Source of the DNA: Marinobacter daepoensis DSM 16072
GTDB taxonomy: Bacteria > Pseudomonadota > Gammaproteobacteria > Pseudomonadales > Oleiphilaceae
Assembly: GCF_000421165.1 (NCBI RefSeq)
Contig: NZ_ATWI01000008.1
Span: forward strand, 372,001-436,000
Direction: 5' to 3'
Length of the DNA stretch: 64,000 nt
A program made the position numbers and the translations under genes. Below are positions 51,933-62,098 of this stretch, in pieces. The first letter of the stretch is position 1. Each line of letters starts with the position of its first letter. The notes under the pieces are model-generated. The model did not search any database and was not told the origin of the DNA. It saw nothing but the letters and a program-made list of their open reading frames with translations.

Positions 51933-51972
51933 AACAAAAACGCCGGTATGTTTCCATACCGGCGTTTTTGTT
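51933..51972 (+). terminator. Rho-independent terminator
   Basis: An 18-bp perfect stem with TTTC loop (AACAAAAACGCCGGTATG / CATACCGGCGTTTTTGTT), ending the acyl-CoA synthetase transcript. The T-run lies in the second arm at 51965-51969. Confidence 0.92.
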
Positions 51973-51998
51973 GGCGAGGTCACGTCAGAGTGCGGGGA

Positions 51999-52193
51999 TC
52001 AGTGACCGCCCTGAACCTGAGGAACATCCTGCGCCACGGCCACAGCTTTGCGATTGAAAATACGCACCTTGCGGCTGATAAACTGCATCGCTTGTTTTGC
52101 GGCAGCGCGGGTATACTGGCGCCGGACCTCAGTACTGTTGTGGAGGACACTTGACGGCAGCGGTTTAACGGTTGCGATATGGCTCTGAGTCAT
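51999..52193 (-). CDS. Small basic protein, unknown function
   Basis: A 64-residue protein rich in Arg, Lys and Gln with helical middle (RRQYTRAAAKQAMQFISRKV). An AAGGAGG ribosome site lies upstream of the ATG at 52193. It lies divergently from the LysR-type gene. It has no recognised family, though the basic helix would suit nucleic-acid binding. Confidence 0.55.
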   Translation of the reverse strand: MTQSHIATVKPLPSSVLHNSTEVRRQYTRAAAKQAMQFISRKVRIFNRKAVAVAQDVPQVQGGH

Positions 52194-52320
52194 AGCGCCT
52201 TCCTCCTTCATCTGGTGGATTGTTAGCGATCTATCTTTAATTTACGTACGATTCTAAGGATTCTTTTTTGCAGTTTGAATACGGTAAACTCCGTACTCTT
52301 GTTGCAAATATGCAGTGATT

Positions 52321-53220
52321 ATGGACTGGGATTATCTTCGATATATAAGGGCCCTTGCAATAGGCGGAACGCTGGCAAAAGCAGGTGAACTTCTGGGCGT
52401 TCACCAAACCACTGTTTTACGGCGGCTTGACCAAATGGAGGAGTCGCTGGGCGTGCAGTTTTTCGAGCGAAACCAGACGGGATTGCAGCTCACCCCGGTC
52501 GGCGAAATGGCTTTCCGTGAGGCTGAACGGCTGGCTACCGATATGGAAAACCTGGAGCGAAAACTGGTAGGGGAGGATTCCGCACCGGTCGGCAAGGTCC
52601 GGGTTGCCGCTGAAGACATCATGGTCAATGAGTTGCTCAGCCCGATTCTGGCCGAAATGGTGCGTTCCTATCCGGAAATTGAACTGGAGGTGCTGACCGA
52701 CAACGATGTCGCCAACCTCAGTCACCGGGAAGCCGATCTGACTCTGCGGCCAGAAAACAAACCTCAGGCAACTCTGGAAGGTGAACGTATTGCCGCCATT
52801 GAATCGGCGGTTTACGGTGCTGCCAGCTACTGCCGACGGCACCGGAACATGGATATTGAGAACGAGCCGGAGGCCTGCACCTGGATCTTGCCGGATGAAT
52901 CGTTCAGTCATCTGGCGACGGGGCGCTGGTATCGCAAACAGCTTAAGAATGCGACATCGGTTATACGCTGTAACAGCCTGCAGTCCATGCATGCGCTGGC
53001 TCGTGCGGGGGCTGGCCTGGTGGTCTTGCCTTGTTATCTGGGTGAGGCGACCAAAGAACTCCGCCGCTTGACCGATCCGCTTGAGGGAGAGAGCGTTGAT
53101 CTCTGGCTACACGTCAACCAGGATACCCAGCAAATGGCCAGGGTCAGGATCGTGATGGAGTTTCTGGTGGACCGACTGCAGACTCTGGAGCCGGTCATTG
53201 AGATTTCCGGCGCGCTCTAG
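52321..53220 (+). CDS. LysR-family transcriptional regulator
   Basis: A 299-residue regulator. The N-terminal winged helix is LRYIRALAIGGTLAKAGELL followed by HQTTVLRRLDQMEESLGVQF. The remainder is a LysR-type substrate domain with the usual IRCNSLQSMHALARAGAGLV motif. The start is the ATG at 52321; a GTG six bases earlier is in frame. The divergent small gene at 51999 could be its target. The effector is unknown. Confidence 0.93.
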   Translation: MDWDYLRYIRALAIGGTLAKAGELLGVHQTTVLRRLDQMEESLGVQFFERNQTGLQLTPVGEMAFREAERLATDMENLERKLVGEDSAPVGKVRVAAEDIMVNELLSPILAEMVRSYPEIELEVLTDNDVANLSHREADLTLRPENKPQATLEGERIAAIESAVYGAASYCRRHRNMDIENEPEACTWILPDESFSHLATGRWYRKQLKNATSVIRCNSLQSMHALARAGAGLVVLPCYLGEATKELRRLTDPLEGESVDLWLHVNQDTQQMARVRIVMEFLVDRLQTLEPVIEISGAL

Positions 53221-53221
53221 C

Positions 53222-53950
53222 TCAGTCCCTGGCGGAGCAGAAGGGCCAGAACTCGTACCAGCGCCAGCACTGAAATTCTGTTTCACAGTGGGCCAGTTGG
53301 TTGTGGTAGCGGTAAGCCCGGGCTCTGACACGGGAAGCCAGAGAAACAAGCTCTGGCTTCTGATCAAACGAACGCCGGGCGTAACCGCTCCGCCCTTCAT
53401 GGTAGGCGAGGTAGAGTTCTCTCGGAGCGGTAAAGGCAATACCCAATTGCCGATGACTGAGCCGGTTGTACCAGCCGACAAAGTCCAGGGCGTATTCCAT
53501 ATCACTGCGCACGGTCAGCCAATCGCCATCGTTGGCAGCCAGATATTCCTGCCAGGCCGGGTCCAGCGCCTGGGCGTAACCAAAAGCGGTGGTTGGCCGT
53601 GTCCATGGGATCAGCCCCCACAGTTGGGTGCGAGGGGGCCTGGCATGACTGCGAAACGACGATTCGTAGTAAACGAAGGCCATCTGGGTGGCTATGGGCG
53701 TACCCCATCGCTGTTGTGATGCCCGGGCATAGTCATACCAGGCAGGGTGCTCCCGGAAAATCTCACAAAGGTGTTCCGGGTTGGCGGGAGGGTCTGGCGC
53801 CAGCAGGCTGAAACGCAGTGTGGCCCAAACGCCGATCACAACGCCGATGATGGGTAAACCATACCACCTGGCCCGGGTTGCCCAGGCTTTGTTTCGTGAG
53901 GCCCGGCGGCGCTTCTTTTTTCGGCCAGGCCTTAAGGGAATCCCTACCAA
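53222..53950 (-). CDS. Transglycosylase SLT-like membrane-anchored protein
   Basis: A 242-residue protein with a basic N terminus, one membrane segment (about residues 32-50) and an SLT-like domain that includes Glu in MAFVYYESSFRSHARP and the GYAQALDPAWQEYL and LYLAYHEGRSGYARRSF motifs. It resembles the SLT_4 type of lytic transglycosylase, likely acting on peptidoglycan in the periplasm. I take the TTG at 53950, because AGGAG lies eight bases upstream; no in-frame ATG fits better. Its stop lies one base beyond the convergent LysR stop. Confidence 0.82.
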   Translation of the reverse strand: MVGIPLRPGRKKKRRRASRNKAWATRARWYGLPIIGVVIGVWATLRFSLLAPDPPANPEHLCEIFREHPAWYDYARASQQRWGTPIATQMAFVYYESSFRSHARPPRTQLWGLIPWTRPTTAFGYAQALDPAWQEYLAANDGDWLTVRSDMEYALDFVGWYNRLSHRQLGIAFTAPRELYLAYHEGRSGYARRSFDQKPELVSLASRVRARAYRYHNQLAHCETEFQCWRWYEFWPFCSARD

Positions 53951-54040
53951 ACCGTCATCTCCTGAAATGAGGGATTACTTGCTGCCTGCCTGAGGCCCAT
54001 GGCATAAGAGACTCATCATGATAGTCAGGATGATAGGTAA

Positions 54041-54871
54041 ATGAAGCGAATGTCCCTAGTTAAACCTGTTTTAGTCGCTGCCATGCTGGGGGTGGGTTCC
54101 GCTCAGGCTGCCCCCGATGCTGCTGAGGTTCTTGCAGCTTCGCCAATTGACGAGATTGTTGAGCAGTATCCGGCCATGCTCAGCCAGGGAATCCGGGAGG
54201 GGTTGAAAAGCCGGGGAGAGGTTCCCCCCATGGTGGCGGATACCGTAGGTTATGTGGTGAGCAGCAGTTTCAGTGCGGCAAAGATCGAGCAGCGGATTAT
54301 TACTGATCTTCAAGCCCGGCTTTCCAGCGAGCAACTGGAAGCGGTTCATGAATGGTACGGAACCCCCGTCGCCCGGAAAATATCAGCCGCTGAGATCGCG
54401 GCGTCCGCCCCTGAAGCCTGGCAGAACATCCAGGCCCGGGCCCCGGAACTGAACCGTAAGTTTAAGGGAAGCACTAAGGCCGGGATGTTTGAACGATTTG
54501 ATCGCGCCGCCCGCGCAACGGAAAGTGCGGTTGATACGACCATTGCTGTTCAGCTTGGGTTGGCAACGGCTATGTCGGCGCTCAGCAGCGAATCCGTGCA
54601 CTATGAGCAGCTTGAGCAGCGGATTGAAAGCCAGAGAGGGGTGCTACGTGGGGTTGTTGGCCAACAGGTCTATGACAGCTACCTGTACACCTATGAAAAC
54701 ATCAGTACCCAGGAAATGGGGCTTTACCTGGGTTTTCTGGAGAGCCCGGCAGGAAAGCAATTTTCCCGTGTCATTACCTCAAGCATTCAGCAGGCTGTTA
54801 TGGACCCGGTGGAGAGTATTGGCCGGCAGATGTCGCGTTTTCTGTCACCTGCCCCGGCAGGGGGGCAGTAG
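54041..54871 (+). CDS. DUF2059 exported protein
   Basis: A 276-residue periplasmic protein with a Sec signal (MKRMSLVKPVLVAAMLGVGS then AQA). It has a helical fold with two similar halves, each holding a Y-x-T/G pattern and a helix ending in an ESPxGK-like turn (LGFLESPAGKQFSRVITSSI near the C terminus). This marks it as DUF2059 type, a family of unknown role. It is divergent from the SLT-like gene. Confidence 0.82.
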   Translation: MKRMSLVKPVLVAAMLGVGSAQAAPDAAEVLAASPIDEIVEQYPAMLSQGIREGLKSRGEVPPMVADTVGYVVSSSFSAAKIEQRIITDLQARLSSEQLEAVHEWYGTPVARKISAAEIAASAPEAWQNIQARAPELNRKFKGSTKAGMFERFDRAARATESAVDTTIAVQLGLATAMSALSSESVHYEQLEQRIESQRGVLRGVVGQQVYDSYLYTYENISTQEMGLYLGFLESPAGKQFSRVITSSIQQAVMDPVESIGRQMSRFLSPAPAGGQ

Positions 54872-54892
54872 CCAGAGCGCAGAACGTGCAGA

Positions 54893-54922
54893 ACCGACTA
54901 CCCTGATTTCCGGGCAGTCGGT
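54893..54922. terminator. Imperfect hairpin between convergent genes
   Basis: ACCGACT-A-CCC pairs with GGG-C-AGTCGGT around an 8-base loop, between the DUF2059 and ppiC genes. There is no T-run, so its role is uncertain. Confidence 0.45.
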
Positions 54923-54939
54923 GGCAATGCTAACGCGAA

Positions 54940-55218
54940 TCAGCTGCGGCTGGTGACTTCCAGAAGGTGGTAGCCAAACTGGGTCTTGATCGGGCCAATC
55001 ACCGTATTCAGGTCGCTGCTGAACACCGCCTTGTCAAACTCCGGCACCATCTGGCCAGGGCCAAAGGAGCCGAGATCGCCGCCGTTACGGCCAGAGGGGC
55101 AGGAAGAGTGCTGTTTGGCGACGTCAGCAAAATCCTGGCCGCCTTCGATCGCTTTTTTCAGTTCTTCACATTTTGCTTCGCTGTCTACCAGAATGTGGCG
55201 TGCGGTTGCTTGTGCCAT
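54940..55218 (-). CDS. ppiC: Parvulin-type peptidyl-prolyl isomerase
   Basis: A 92-residue single-domain parvulin, MAQATARHILVDSEAKCEEL to YHLLEVTSRS. The active-site residues are in RHILV (His), SSCPSGRNGGDLGSFGPGQM (Cys, Ser) and FGYHLLEV (His). Length and motifs match PpiC of Escherichia coli. It is cytoplasmic. AGGA lies ten bases upstream of the ATG at 55218. It is divergent from the ABC-F gene. Confidence 0.95.
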   Translation of the reverse strand: MAQATARHILVDSEAKCEELKKAIEGGQDFADVAKQHSSCPSGRNGGDLGSFGPGQMVPEFDKAVFSSDLNTVIGPIKTQFGYHLLEVTSRS

Positions 55219-55400
55219 GATTCGTGTCCTGTTGTTGGATGAATGGAACGTCTGAACGGGAATGCTGCCCTCAGTGACGGTTGGAGGCAAGTGGTTTTTG
55301 TCCGCGTTTCTTCGGCCTCACAGTCTTTGACGCAAACCTGTACAATGCCCGCTCCTGTTTTGCCGGCCTGTGCCGGCCTTCACTTCAGTAGGGTTGTCTC

Positions 55401-56987
55401 TTGATTTCCACCGCCAATCTCACCATGCAGTTCGGGGCTCGTCCCCTGTTTGAAAACGTCTCCGCCAAATTTGGTAACGGCAACCGATACGGGCTGATCG
55501 GCGCCAATGGCTGCGGTAAGTCCACCCTGATGAAGATCCTTGGTGGTGATCTTGAACCCTCCTCCGGGCAGGTAATGCTTGAGCCGAATACCCGGTTGGG
55601 AAAGTTGCGTCAGGATCAGTTTGCCTATGAATCCTGCACCGTGATTGATACGGTCATCATGGGGCATGAGGAGCTCTGGCACGTCAAGAAAGAGCGAGAT
55701 CGCATCTACTCGTTGCCGGAAATGAGTGAGGAAGACGGTATGGCCGTGGCGGACCTGGAGGTCCAGTTTGCCGAAATGGATGGCTATACCGCTGAATCCC
55801 GGGCCGGAGAGTTATTGTTGGGCCTTGATATCCCGATGGACCAGCACGAAGGCCCCATGAGTGCGCTTGCTCCAGGCTGGAAGCTGCGGGTGCTGTTGGC
55901 CCAGGCGTTGTTTTCAGACCCTGATGTATTGCTGTTGGATGAGCCCACCAACCACCTGGATATCAATACTATTCGCTGGCTCGAGAACATCCTGATTGCC
56001 CGCAACAGCACCATGATCATTATCTCTCACGACCGTCATTTCCTGAACAGTGTCTGCACCCACATGGCGGATCTGGACTACGGCGAGCTGCGCCTGTTCC
56101 CGGGTAACTACGACGAGTACATGACCGCAGCCACGCAGGCGCGGGAAAGGATGATGGCGGATAATGCCAAGAAAAAAGCGCAGATTGCTGAGCTTCAGCA
56201 GTTTGTCAGCCGTTTCTCTGCGAATGCCTCCAAGGCCAAGCAGGCCACCTCCCGGGCTCGCCAGATTGACAAGATTCAGTTGGAGGAAGTGAAGCCGTCC
56301 AGCCGGGTGAGCCCGTTCATACGCTTCGAGCAAGGCAAGAAGCTGCACCGGCAGGCGGTCACCATCGAGAAGCTCACCAAGGGATTTGATAATGGCCCGC
56401 TTTTCAGCAATCTGGAACTGCAGATTGAGGCCGGAGAGCGGGTTGCGATCATCGGGCCGAACGGTATTGGCAAGACCACCCTGTTGCAGTGCCTGGCAGG
56501 TGCGTATGCGCCGGACAGTGGTCAGGTGAAGTGGACAGACAGTGCCGAGGTTGGCTATTTCGCCCAGGATCATACCGCCGACTTTTCGGAAGATGACACA
56601 CTCTCCGAGTGGATGGCACAGTGGACTACTGGGGGAGATCAGCTGGTTCGGGGCACGCTCGGGCGTATGTTGTTCTCCGGTGATGAGATTGGCAAATCCG
56701 TGCGGGTGTTGTCCGGTGGTGAACAGGGGCGGATGTTGTTTGGCAAGCTGATTCTCCAGAAGCCGAATGTGATGCTTCTGGATGAACCGACCAACCACCT
56801 GGATATGGAGTCGATTGAGGCGTTGAACCTGGCGCTCGAAAACTATCCGGGAACGCTGATCTTTGTCAGTCATGACCGGGAGTTTGTGTCTTCGCTGGCA
56901 ACCCGGATCATTGAATTGAGCCCGGACGGGGTGACCGATTTCAGTGGATCCTATGATGATTATTTGCGGAGTCAGGGGTATCTGTAA
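55401..56987 (+). CDS. ybiT: ABC-F ATPase YbiT
   Basis: A 528-residue protein with two ABC ATPase domains and no membrane segment. Walker A motifs are GANGCGKST (about residue 34) and GPNGIGKTT (about residue 350). The first signature is degenerate ([10 protein letters not shown], as in YbiT) and the second is [10 protein letters not shown]. The linker contains [20 protein letters not shown]. It is the YbiT class of translation ATPase, thought to bind the ribosomal E site and relieve stalls. The start is TTG at 55401, with AGGG seven bases upstream; no ATG fits. Confidence 0.95.
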   Translation: MISTANLTMQFGARPLFENVSAKFGNGNRYGLIGANGCGKSTLMKILGGDLEPSSGQVMLEPNTRLGKLRQDQFAYESCTVIDTVIMGHEELWHVKKERDRIYSLPEMSEEDGMAVADLEVQFAEMDGYTAESRAGELLLGLDIPMDQHEGPMSALAPGWKLRVLLAQALFSDPDVLLLDEPTNHLDINTIRWLENILIARNSTMIIISHDRHFLNSVCTHMADLDYGELRLFPGNYDEYMTAATQARERMMADNAKKKAQIAELQQFVSRFSANASKAKQATSRARQIDKIQLEEVKPSSRVSPFIRFEQGKKLHRQAVTIEKLTKGFDNGPLFSNLELQIEAGERVAIIGPNGIGKTTLLQCLAGAYAPDSGQVKWTDSAEVGYFAQDHTADFSEDDTLSEWMAQWTTGGDQLVRGTLGRMLFSGDEIGKSVRVLSGGEQGRMLFGKLILQKPNVMLLDEPTNHLDMESIEALNLALENYPGTLIFVSHDREFVSSLATRIIELSPDGVTDFSGSYDDYLRSQGYL

Positions 56988-57039
56988 TCCGTGGTGCTGC
57001 GACAAGCGCCGGGGCGTTAACTGACACAGGAATCAAACA

Positions 57040-57597
57040 GTGAAAGAACCTGAGATTATTCGTGCCACCCGAAAATGGGTCGAAGAGGTGGTGGTGGGTT
57101 ATAACCTGTGTCCGTTTGCCAGGCGTGAGTTGGTGAAAAACCGGGTGCGGTTTGTGGTGACAGAGGCCTCGACAGACGAAGCCCTGCTGCAGGTGCTGCA
57201 GGAGGAATTGCTGAGGTTGCGGGATGAGCCGGAGGTGGAGACAACGTTGTTAATCCACCCCGGCGTACTGCAGGATTTCGGAGCCTATAACGAATTTCTG
57301 GATGTGGTGGATGGTTTGGTGGTCTACCTGGATCTGGAAGGTGAGTTCCAGGTGGCGAGTTTTCATCCGGACTACCAGTTTGCCGGAACAGAGCCCGAGG
57401 CCGCAGAGAACTACACCAACCGCTCGCCATACCCCATGCTGCATCTGTTGCGGGAATCGAGCCTGGCATCGGCGATAGACGCGTATCCGGATGTGGATGG
57501 GATTCCGGAGCGGAATATCGATCTGATGAATCGTCTGGGGGTAGAGCACATGCGCGCGGTTCTGACGTCGTGTTTGCAACCGGTGGCGAAGGACTGA
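57040..57597 (+). CDS. DUF1415 protein
   Basis: A 185-residue protein of the DUF1415 family, with the typical WVEEVVVGYNLCPFARREL and VASFHPDYQFAGTEPEA and NRSPYPMLHLLRESSL motifs. Its function is unknown. It starts with GTG at 57040, with AGGA nine bases upstream. It follows ybiT by 52 bp and probably shares its transcript. Confidence 0.9.
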   Translation: MKEPEIIRATRKWVEEVVVGYNLCPFARRELVKNRVRFVVTEASTDEALLQVLQEELLRLRDEPEVETTLLIHPGVLQDFGAYNEFLDVVDGLVVYLDLEGEFQVASFHPDYQFAGTEPEAAENYTNRSPYPMLHLLRESSLASAIDAYPDVDGIPERNIDLMNRLGVEHMRAVLTSCLQPVAKD

Positions 57598-57640
57598 CCG
57601 CTGCTCCCTGTTTTTTCCGGCCGTGAATGATGTTGGTGTT

Positions 57641-58423
57641 ATGTCTGACTTGTCCCTGATTCAGTATGCCCTGATTGCCCTGGTGTTTGTCTGGAGTGGC
57701 TTTGTTCGCTCCGGGCTGGCGTTTGGCGGTGCCGTGCTGTCTCTGCCCTTTCTGTTGCTGATACACAACGATCCGCTGGTGTACCTGCCGATCATCTCAG
57801 TTCACTTGCTGATTTTTTCATCGTTAACGATCTGGATGAATCACCGGAAGCAGACGGCGCAGGCGGAAGGTGGGGTCGTTTCCGGTACGGTGGACTGGCG
57901 CTATCTCCTGAAAATTCTGGGTATCATGATTGTCCCCAAGATCATCGGGGTATTCGGACTGATTACGCTGCCAGCCCTGGTTATGAGCTCGATCATTTTT
58001 GTGATCGTCTCGGTCTACGCCTTGTCTTACATTCTCAATAAGCCGTTCCGAAGCAAGAGCCCGTTCGTGGACGCTGTGTTTCTGATGCTGGGTGGCTACA
58101 TCAGTGGTACCTCGCTGATCGGGGCGCCATTGATTATTGCGGTGGTGGCGCAGCATCTGCCCCGAGAGCGCTTGCGCGATACCCTGTTTGCGCTCTGGTT
58201 TATCCTGGTGACCATCAAGATGGGCGCTTTTATCTGGGCCGGGGTTGACCTCCAGCTGATTCACCACCTCTGGTTGTTGCCTTGTGCCACGGTTGGGCAT
58301 TTCATTGGGCTCTGGTTCCATGAGCGGATGCTGAAGTCTGATCCGACCGTGTTCTTCCGTTTTCTGGGCGTTGTGCTGCTTGTGGTCAGCTCGCTGGGGT
58401 TGTGGAGGGGGATCACTGGCTAG
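57641..58423 (+). CDS. TSUP-family (TauE/SafE) permease
   Basis: A 260-residue membrane protein with about eight hydrophobic segments and the family start YALIALVFVWSGFVRSGLAF and GGYISGTSLIGAPLIIAVVA. Such permeases export or import sulfonates or other sulfur or organic anions; the substrate here is unknown. I take the ATG at 57641; a GTG at 57623 is also in frame. It converges with the NSS symporter gene. Confidence 0.85.
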   Translation: MSDLSLIQYALIALVFVWSGFVRSGLAFGGAVLSLPFLLLIHNDPLVYLPIISVHLLIFSSLTIWMNHRKQTAQAEGGVVSGTVDWRYLLKILGIMIVPKIIGVFGLITLPALVMSSIIFVIVSVYALSYILNKPFRSKSPFVDAVFLMLGGYISGTSLIGAPLIIAVVAQHLPRERLRDTLFALWFILVTIKMGAFIWAGVDLQLIHHLWLLPCATVGHFIGLWFHERMLKSDPTVFFRFLGVVLLVVSSLGLWRGITG

Positions 58424-58444
58424 CCCCCGGCACAGGCCGGGGGC
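58423..58444. terminator. Terminator-like hairpin, TSUP/NSS convergent
   Basis: A 9-bp GCCCCCGGC/GCCGGGGGC stem with ACAG loop just after the TSUP stop codon. It is GC-rich with no T-run. Confidence 0.6.
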
Positions 58445-58456
58445 GGGTTACCATTG

Positions 58457-59869
58457 TCAGATCAGGTTGTAGATGAAAACGATGCCAACGGCGACCGGTG
58501 TGATGAACCGGACGGTGACAAACCAGAGGTTGAACACGCCCGGAGACAGGTCCAGCTCTTTTTGCATGGCGGGTTTGGACATGACCCATCCGGCCATGAT
58601 GGCGACCAGAAGACCTCCCAGCGGCAACATAATGTTGGCGGTAAAGAAGTCCAGCAAGTCAAAAACTGTCTTACCTTCCAGTTTCGGTATGAAACCCAGC
58701 GGCGCAACGTCAGACCACAGGTTCAGTGACAGAATGGATGCAATACCCAGAGCCCAGCAGACAGTGCCCGCGCCAAGAGTACTCATGGTACGGTTGAATC
58801 CCTTCTGTTCTTCCAGCCATTCGACGATGGGCTCCAGAAGTGAAATGCCCGAGGTCCAGGCGGCAAAAATCAGCAGTACGAAGAACAGGGTGCCAAACAG
58901 CGAGCCCATGGGCATCTGACCAAACGCCAGTGGTAATGTCTGGAAAATCAGGCCTGGTCCTGCACCTGGCTCAAGACCATTAGCAAAGACGATCGGGAAA
59001 ATGGCAAGGCCCGCCAGCAAGGCAACACCGGTATCAATAATCGAGACGGTCACCGACGTTTTGGCGATGGAGATCTTCTTGGGCAGGTAGGAGCCGTAAG
59101 CCATCATGACCGCCATGCCGAGGCTCAGGGTGAAAAACGCGTGGCCCAGAGCGACGAGAACACCGGAGGTGGTGAGCTTGGAAAAGTCTGGCTGGAACAG
59201 GAAGGCTGCTGCCTGACCGAAATGACCGGTGGTCATGGCGTATCCTACGACGGTCAGCAGGAGTACAAACAGGGCTGGCATCAGTATGCTGACGGCCCGC
59301 TCCAGTCCGGAGCGCACACCTTTGGCCACCACGAGCATCACCAGAGCCATGAAGACCGTATGCCACAGCAGCAGAGTGCCCGGGTCACTGAGCAGGCCGG
59401 AAAACATGGCTCCGACCGCATCGGCTGTCTGGCCGGCCAACTGCCCGCTGGCCGTAGTTCCTACGTAGGAAATGGCCCACCCGCCGATCACAGAATAAAA
59501 CGACAGAATCAGAAAGCCCGCAAGGATACCGACGGCTCCGACCAGCCTCCAGGCAGGGTTCAGGCCATCGATGTGAGCAATGGCGCGGATGCTATTAGCC
59601 GGGCTGTGGCCTCCACGTCGGCCGATCATAACCTCGGCCATCATGATTGGGATACCAATAATGGCTATGCAGAGCAGGTAGACGAGGACAAAAGCGCCAC
59701 CGCCATTCTCGCCTGTAACATAGGGGAACTTCCAGATATTGCCCAGGCCCACCGCGGACCCGGTGGCGGCGAGAATAAACGCGAGCCGCGAGGACCAGAG
59801 CCCGCGCTGTGCGTTGGAGCCCTCAAGAGAGCCGCTATAGGCTGCAGAGCCGGATGATGAGACAGACAT
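58457..59869 (-). CDS. Sodium-dependent neurotransmitter-type symporter (NSS)
   Basis: A 470-residue inner membrane protein with about eleven hydrophobic segments. The family signature is at the N terminus: RLAFILAATGSAVGLGNIWK followed by FPYVTGENGGGAFVLVYLL. It should carry an amino acid into the cell with sodium. A leucine-type dehydrogenase gene lies upstream on the same strand, separated by a terminator, so an amino-acid substrate fits. GGGAG lies upstream of the ATG at 59869. Confidence 0.93.
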   Translation of the reverse strand: MSVSSSGSAAYSGSLEGSNAQRGLWSSRLAFILAATGSAVGLGNIWKFPYVTGENGGGAFVLVYLLCIAIIGIPIMMAEVMIGRRGGHSPANSIRAIAHIDGLNPAWRLVGAVGILAGFLILSFYSVIGGWAISYVGTTASGQLAGQTADAVGAMFSGLLSDPGTLLLWHTVFMALVMLVVAKGVRSGLERAVSILMPALFVLLLTVVGYAMTTGHFGQAAAFLFQPDFSKLTTSGVLVALGHAFFTLSLGMAVMMAYGSYLPKKISIAKTSVTVSIIDTGVALLAGLAIFPIVFANGLEPGAGPGLIFQTLPLAFGQMPMGSLFGTLFFVLLIFAAWTSGISLLEPIVEWLEEQKGFNRTMSTLGAGTVCWALGIASILSLNLWSDVAPLGFIPKLEGKTVFDLLDFFTANIMLPLGGLLVAIMAGWVMSKPAMQKELDLSPGVFNLWFVTVRFITPVAVGIVFIYNLI

Positions 59870-59906
59870 GGTTTTCTCCCGAAGATCTTGTTTTTGTTAC
59901 TGGGGT

Positions 59907-59938
59907 TAAAAAAACGGAGCCGCAGAGCCTGCGGCTCC
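59907..59938 (-). terminator. Rho-independent terminator (minus strand)
   Basis: A 10-bp stem GGAGCCGCAG / CTGCGGCTCC (59916-59938) with an AGC loop, followed on the minus strand by seven Ts. It ends the dehydrogenase transcript before the NSS gene. Confidence 0.92.
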
Positions 59939-59961
59939 CAAGGGGAAGCACCGGTATTGAA

Positions 59962-61059
59962 TTACCCGGTGCAAGTCAGCCGCTGGGGCGCCAGCCCAGC
60001 ACCCGCGGCGTGCTTTTTGAAACGCTCCTCCGCCAGTTCGTTGGCGATGGTGCCGGTAGGAAGCCCGGTACGCTCGGAGCGTTCGAAAATTTCGGTCAGA
60101 GTATCGCCAATGGTTTCGACGTGAGCCCGGACGTTGTCGGGGGAGCCTCCTGTGCGTTCATAGAACACGTCGATGATGCCACCGGCATTGATGGCAAAGT
60201 CCGGGGCGTAGAGAACGCCCCGGCGTTTCAGAGCTTCGTCATGTTCCGGACGGTCCAGAAGGTTGTTGGCGGCACCAGCCACGATGCTGGCTTTCAGTGC
60301 CGGGATGCTGTGGTCGTTCAGGACGGCTCCCATGGCGCAGGGGGCCACCACGTCGACAGGCAGGGTCAGGATGTCTGATGACGACACGGCGGTTGCCCCC
60401 AGTTCCTCCACTGCGCGTTGCAGGTTGTCGGTGTGGATGTCTGTCACCCAGAGCTCCGCGCCAGCCTGTTTCAGGTGTCTGGCCAGCCGGAAACCGACGT
60501 TGCCAACCCCCTGGATTGCGACTTTCAGGCCAGTAAGGTCGGAGCTGCCAAACCGGTGTTTGACAGCGGCTTTCAGGCCGATGAAGGTACCGTAGGCCGT
60601 CACTGGTGAAGGGTCGCCATTGCTAGGGGTACCGTCAAAACCGGGTCTTGAGGCAATGCCGGCAACGTGCCGGGTCTGTCGGCCCATGATTTTCAGGTCC
60701 GATACACTGGTGCCGGAATCTTCGGCCGCAATGTAGTGGCCGCCGAGGCTTTCCAGATGCCGTCCCATGGCTTCCAGCAGCGCTTCTGTCTTGTGTTTAC
60801 GCGAGTCACCGATGATCACCGACTTGCCGCCGCCAAGATCCAGATTGGCAAGTGCAGACTTGTAGGTCATGCCCCGTGAGAGCCGAAGAACGTCGCGGAC
60901 GGCTTCTTCGTCTGTAGCGTAGGGGTACATCCGGCAACCACCCAGGGCGGGGCCTCTTGAGGTGTTGTGGATGGCGATGATGGATTTGAGGCCGGTTTCG
61001 GCATCGCAGAAAAACGACAGGTGTTCGTGGTGATCGAACTCCGGATGGCTGAAAAGCAT
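59962..61059 (-). CDS. Leucine/Glu/Phe/Val dehydrogenase
   Basis: A 365-residue NAD-dependent amino-acid dehydrogenase. The family features are [20 protein letters not shown], the active-site region [16 protein letters not shown], the nucleotide-binding GVGNVG and [13 protein letters not shown]. It oxidatively deaminates a branched-chain or aromatic amino acid to the 2-oxo acid; leucine dehydrogenase is the likely subtype. The ATG at 61059 has GAGG about nine bases upstream; a frame continues to 61158 without a site. Opposite it lies azlCD, an exporter of branched-chain amino acids. Confidence 0.9.
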   Translation of the reverse strand: MLFSHPEFDHHEHLSFFCDAETGLKSIIAIHNTSRGPALGGCRMYPYATDEEAVRDVLRLSRGMTYKSALANLDLGGGKSVIIGDSRKHKTEALLEAMGRHLESLGGHYIAAEDSGTSVSDLKIMGRQTRHVAGIASRPGFDGTPSNGDPSPVTAYGTFIGLKAAVKHRFGSSDLTGLKVAIQGVGNVGFRLARHLKQAGAELWVTDIHTDNLQRAVEELGATAVSSSDILTLPVDVVAPCAMGAVLNDHSIPALKASIVAGAANNLLDRPEHDEALKRRGVLYAPDFAINAGGIIDVFYERTGGSPDNVRAHVETIGDTLTEIFERSERTGLPTGTIANELAEERFKKHAAGAGLAPQRLTCTG

Positions 61060-61351
61060 GTTGAAATCCTCTACCGTGCAGCCGGGTTCCGGCGGCAGGT
61101 GTTGTCTTGTTTTTGTCTGTCTGGCTTGTGGCCAGCATCTTGATTTCCGTTGTCCCACCCGAAGGATTGGTCGGGGTGCCCTTTTGGGGCTGGACGAGGA
61201 TCAAGCTAATCCAAGTTTACGTGAACGTCAACCTCGGGTCATGACAATGGCCAAACGATGGGTCTAACTGTCTGAGTGCCGGTGCTAAAAAAAGAGAGTG
61301 TTGTGGTTATTACTTATACGCGTTTTGCCGTATCAGGCTTAGTTTCTTGAG

Positions 61352-62098
61352 ATGTCTACGCTCTCCTATCCTTATCAGTTTGAATCACGGAAGGTCTGGT
61401 CTGAGTTCTTCCGCTTGTTCCCCATCTCGTTGTTCGTGGTGGCGTTTGGTGCTGCCTTTGGGCTGGCTGCGATTCAGGAGGGGTTGACGCCGCTGCAATC
61501 CATTCTGATGAGCACCACCGTATTCGCCGGCGCGTCGCAGTTTGCTGCGGTGGATATCTGGGGAGCGGAGGTGTCGATTCTCCCATTGGTTGCCGTGGTG
61601 TTTGCCATCAACTCCCGGCATTTGCTGATGGGGGCGTCGCTTTATCCCATGCTGCGGGAAGTTCCGCCCGGGCGTCGATACGCACTCTTGCTGTTACTGA
61701 CGGATGCTAACTGGGCGGTGTCGGCTCAGGATTACCAGAATGGTCGACGCAACCTTGAGGTTATCGTTGGTGGTGGTCTGGTGCTGTGGCTGGCGTGGAT
61801 CATCGGGACAGCGCTGGGGGTGTATTTTGGTGGTCTTTTGCAGAACCCCAAAGCATTCGGGCTGGATATGGTGCTGGGGTGCTTTATGTTGGCCATGGCC
61901 CTGGGAGGGCGGAAGTCCCCCAGAGTACTGGTTGCCTGGAGTGTCGCCGCAGTTGCATCACTGGCTGCCTGGAAATGGCTGCCGCCAAACATGCATGTGG
62001 TTGTCGGTGCGATTGCAGGCGGCCTTGTCGGCTTGATCTGGCAGAGCCCGGAAACAGCCAGCAGCGGTGCTGATGAGGAGGTGGCGGATGGCCATTGA
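61352..62098 (+). CDS. azlC: AzlC-family branched-chain amino-acid exporter, large subunit
   Basis: A 248-residue membrane protein with about seven hydrophobic segments. FPISLFVVAFGAAFGLAAIQ and GASQFAAVDIWGA and INSRHLLMGASLYP are AzlC motifs. With AzlD it forms an exporter for branched-chain amino acids and their analogues. The following azlD gene overlaps its end by 11 bp. No regulator is adjacent. A gap of about 290 bp separates it from the dehydrogenase; I see no clear operator there. Confidence 0.92.
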   Translation: MSTLSYPYQFESRKVWSEFFRLFPISLFVVAFGAAFGLAAIQEGLTPLQSILMSTTVFAGASQFAAVDIWGAEVSILPLVAVVFAINSRHLLMGASLYPMLREVPPGRRYALLLLLTDANWAVSAQDYQNGRRNLEVIVGGGLVLWLAWIIGTALGVYFGGLLQNPKAFGLDMVLGCFMLAMALGGRKSPRVLVAWSVAAVASLAAWKWLPPNMHVVVGAIAGGLVGLIWQSPETASSGADEEVADGH